Part shown: positions 63,706 to 64,000 of the stretch, in pieces
Position numbering within the stretch: the stretch's first letter is position 1
How the letters are laid out: each line of letters opens with the position of its first letter
From: JANPPS01 sp964242575
Lineage (GTDB): Bacteria > Pseudomonadota > Alphaproteobacteria > Acetobacterales > Acetobacteraceae
Direction of reading: 5' to 3'
DNA: 64,000 bases
Assembly (NCBI GenBank): GCA_964242575.1
Contig: CAXTCN010000008.1
Location: forward strand, 34,898 to 98,897
Made by a program: the position numbers and the translations under genes
Notes under the pieces: model-generated
Seen by the model: the letters and a program-made list of their open reading frames with translations, nothing else
Database searches by the model: none
Told to the model about the DNA's origin: nothing

Positions 63706-64000
63706 GTGCTGAACGCCGCGCCACGGCTGGTCGGCGTCGATTTCGGCACGACCAACTCGGTCATCGCCACCCTGGCGCCGGACGGGTCGGTGCTCACCGC
63801 CCGCTTCGCCGTGGGAGCGGCCGAGCTGGACGTGTTCCGCACCGTGCTGTGCTTCTGGCAACAGGCCGCGGGCAGGGGGCTCTGCCACGCCGCCGGGCCA
63901 CATGCGGTCGAGGCCTACCTGGACGATCCGGAAGACGCCCGGCTCATCATGTCCATGAAGACCTACCTGGCCCAGCGCAGCTTCACCCAAACCCAGGTCT
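63706..64000 (+). CDS. YegD-like Hsp70 family protein (cut by window end)
   Basis: From a GTG at 63706 an open frame runs off the window. LVGVDFGTTNSVIATLAPDG is the first phosphate-binding loop of the Hsp70/actin ATPase fold. FRTVLCFWQQ, AVEAYLDDPEDARLIMSMKTYLAQRSF are features of the shorter YegD branch, putative chaperones with a reduced substrate domain. At least 98 residues are visible. The start is weakly supported (AGGCGGG upstream). Confidence 0.75.
   Translation, partial: MLNAAPRLVGVDFGTTNSVIATLAPDGSVLTARFAVGAAELDVFRTVLCFWQQAAGRGLCHAAGPHAVEAYLDDPEDARLIMSMKTYLAQRSFTQTQV

Noticed and set aside
63382..63990. A 202-codon minus-strand frame over the OxyR stub and Hsp70 start
   Set aside because: It is opposite the Hsp70-type frame, whose ATPase motif is clear, and has no family pattern of its own.

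Overview
The window looks like a stretch of chromosome from a high-GC alphaproteobacterium. Most genes are strongly GC-biased at third positions; one 60-base line counted inside a gene (26641-26700) is 45/60 G+C. Genes are dense and operons are tightly packed, with ATGA, GTGA and TGATG stop/start overlaps. The urt-ure arrangement, the ferredoxin-type nitrate assimilation set, the YegD-like Hsp70 and the many small-molecule ABC importers fit Rhodospirillales, perhaps Acetobacteraceae. That assignment is inference from gene content. No rRNA, tRNA, CRISPR array, integrase or transposase was seen.

Layout. (1) 1-6933: an animal-type haem peroxidase converges on a minus-strand trio of a 160-aa unknown, a PqqD-like protein and a radical SAM/SPASM enzyme. 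This has the form of a peptide-modification (RiPP-like) cluster. A class III cyclase-ATPase-TPR signalling protein diverges from it and is split by a one-base frameshift at a C6 run. (2) 6948-8945: a GAF-GGDEF-EAL protein. (3) 9289-19904: one 10.6-kb minus-strand unit, urtABCDE-ureD-ureA-X-ureBCEFG, for urea import and urease. X is a small membrane-anchored coiled-coil protein not normally part of urease. (4) 20129-24887: WrbA-like flavoprotein, cell-wall amidase, GlsB-type membrane protein, an orphan peptide-type binding protein and an allantoinase-like cyclic amidohydrolase. (5) 24907-26334: a low-GC insert bounded by a perfect 12-bp inverted repeat, carrying one unknown protein with a nuclease-like D-ExK motif. 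(6) 26420-30115: alpha/beta hydrolase, CynX/NimT-type MFS exporter, YccF-like protein and an SDR. (7) 30278-40300: a seven-gene nitrate assimilation operon (nrtABD, FAD reductase, siroheme nitrite reductase, FeS-FAD-NAD reductase, nasA).

(8) 40398-44976: a ribose-type ABC importer followed by 5' stubs of a zinc dehydrogenase and an FGGY sugar kinase, then an intact L-xylulose-reductase-like SDR. This appears to be a decayed pentitol/pentose operon. (9) 45047-49928: a taurine/nitrate-type importer with two permeases plus a class III aminotransferase. (10) 49980-50901: Uma2-family protein and Mpo1-like membrane protein. (11) 50960-58614: a second sugar importer with an aldo/keto reductase and a lactonase-like amidohydrolase (minus strand), and divergent DUF1003, TIM-barrel epimerase and Gfo/Idh/MocA genes. 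Together these resemble an oxidative sugar pathway. (12) 58686-64000: ExeA-like ATPase, cysK, a hybrid histidine kinase, a truncated OxyR-like stub and the start of a YegD-like Hsp70.

The overall theme is nitrogen scavenging (urea, ureides, nitrate, amines) together with uptake and oxidation of sugars. Genomic debris occurs at 43.9-44.2 kb and 63.6 kb, and there is one putative mobile cassette.
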